A DNA stretch of 64,000 nucleotides, taken from positions 424,001-488,000 of the forward strand of contig CANXME010002275.1 of the NCBI GenBank assembly GCA_948144175.1. Direction: 5' to 3'. The DNA comes from Closterium sp. NIES-65 (Eukaryota > Streptophyta > Zygnematophyceae > Desmidiales > Closteriaceae). The notes under the pieces were generated by a model. That model had not been told where the DNA came from. It saw only the letters and a program-made list of their open reading frames with translations, and did not search any database. The position numbers and the translations under genes are program-made. Of this stretch, positions 63,410 through 64,000 are shown in pieces (within the stretch, counting starts at the first letter, position 1; each line of letters begins with the position of its first letter).

Positions 63410-64000
63410 CTACAGGAGGGCATGGGGGAATGGGGGGGCATGGGGGAATGGGGGGGCATGGGGGAATGGGGGGCCATGGGGGAATGGGGGGGCATGGGGT
63501 GGGGGCATGGGGGCATGAATGCACGAGGAGCATGAGGGCATCGGACTGGGGGCATGAGGGGGCGGGGCATGGGGGGCTTGGTGCTGCAGGGGGAGGGGGG
63601 TGGAGGAGGTGGGGGGGGGGGGGGGGGGGGGAAGGAGGAGGGGGTAAGCACCGTGCTGTGCTCTAATGAGGTGCCTTAAATGTGGGATCCAGGAACTGTG
63701 CTGTGCTGGCTGGATGGGTGCATTGGCTCAAGGCATGCGTGCAGTATGGCAGTATGACGTGATAACCAGCTTGCAATGTATGCATGGCCGTCCAGCCTAC
63801 AAGCATGGTCCAGCAGGCATGGTCCAGCAGGGATGGTCCAGCAGGCATGGTCCAGCAGGGATGGTCCAGCAGGGATGGTCCAGCAGGCATGGTCCAGCAA
63901 GTTCATGGCTTTCCACAGTCACTTCCCCCTGGATGCCCACACAGCAGACCATCCAGCTTTAGATCATGAATCTAACCAGAAGATCCATTGAAAAAAGAGG
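63410..64000. repeat. Intron with CATGGGGGAATGGGGGG and CATGGTCCAGCAGG arrays
   Basis: 17-bp G-rich units at 63416-63505, a poly-G run at 63611-63631, and about eight 14-bp units of CATGGTCCAGCAGG at 63797-63905. No further LRR exon was recognised before the window ends. Confidence 0.82.

Overview
The window looks like nuclear DNA of a green-lineage eukaryote. It holds a receptor kinase gene with plant-type leucine-rich repeats (one 72-bp exon per repeat, GT-AG introns), several plant-type Ty1/Copia retrotransposons whose primer-binding sites resemble the 3' end of initiator tRNA-Met, hAT DNA transposons, and many minisatellites. There is no bacterial operon, CRISPR array or rRNA. A streptophyte alga (for example a Closterium-like zygnematophyte) or an early-diverging land plant fits best; that assignment is inference.

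Bases 1-20990 are a nest of LTR retrotransposons, resolved here by exact LTR ends and 5-bp target-site duplications (TSDs). An old Copia copy (A, plus strand, 1-3426 continuing at 18585-20990) was split by a 15.2-kb element E (minus, 3427-18584, TSD GTGAG). E contains a truncated Copia copy B (minus, about 3842-16296). B was split by an intact Copia element C (plus, 6295-13932, TSD GGGAG, identical LTRs, one open gag-pol frame). E's 5' LTR was split by a small coding-free LTR element D (17227-18568, TSD CCGTC).

Bases 21867-63409 (minus strand) are the 3' part of one giant LRR receptor-like kinase gene: 16 LRR exons, a Cys-rich exon, a Pro-rich/transmembrane exon and six kinase exons. All intron phases agree, giving 870 codons plus stop with no frame break; the 5' end lies beyond the right edge. 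Its introns hold a 14.5-kb Copia element F (30513-45037, TSD GAGCT), itself split by Copia G (36043-42140, TSD CCGAC). They also hold a full-length hAT transposon H with a complete four-exon transposase (46770-51161, TSD GTACATGT), a hAT MITE, a deletion derivative of H (55157-56149), three solo LTRs with TSDs, and a different minisatellite in almost every intron.

The main points of interest are: the fully resolved nesting; the coding-free element D; a Gag zinc-knuckle variant with a 13-residue first spacing shared by all the Copia families; in-frame tandem splice sites at the alphaC region of the kinase; exon-derived duplications and minisatellites inside the receptor gene; an apparently complete hAT element with its deletion derivative nearby; and a duplicated primer-binding site with tRNA-like boxes in the leader of G.
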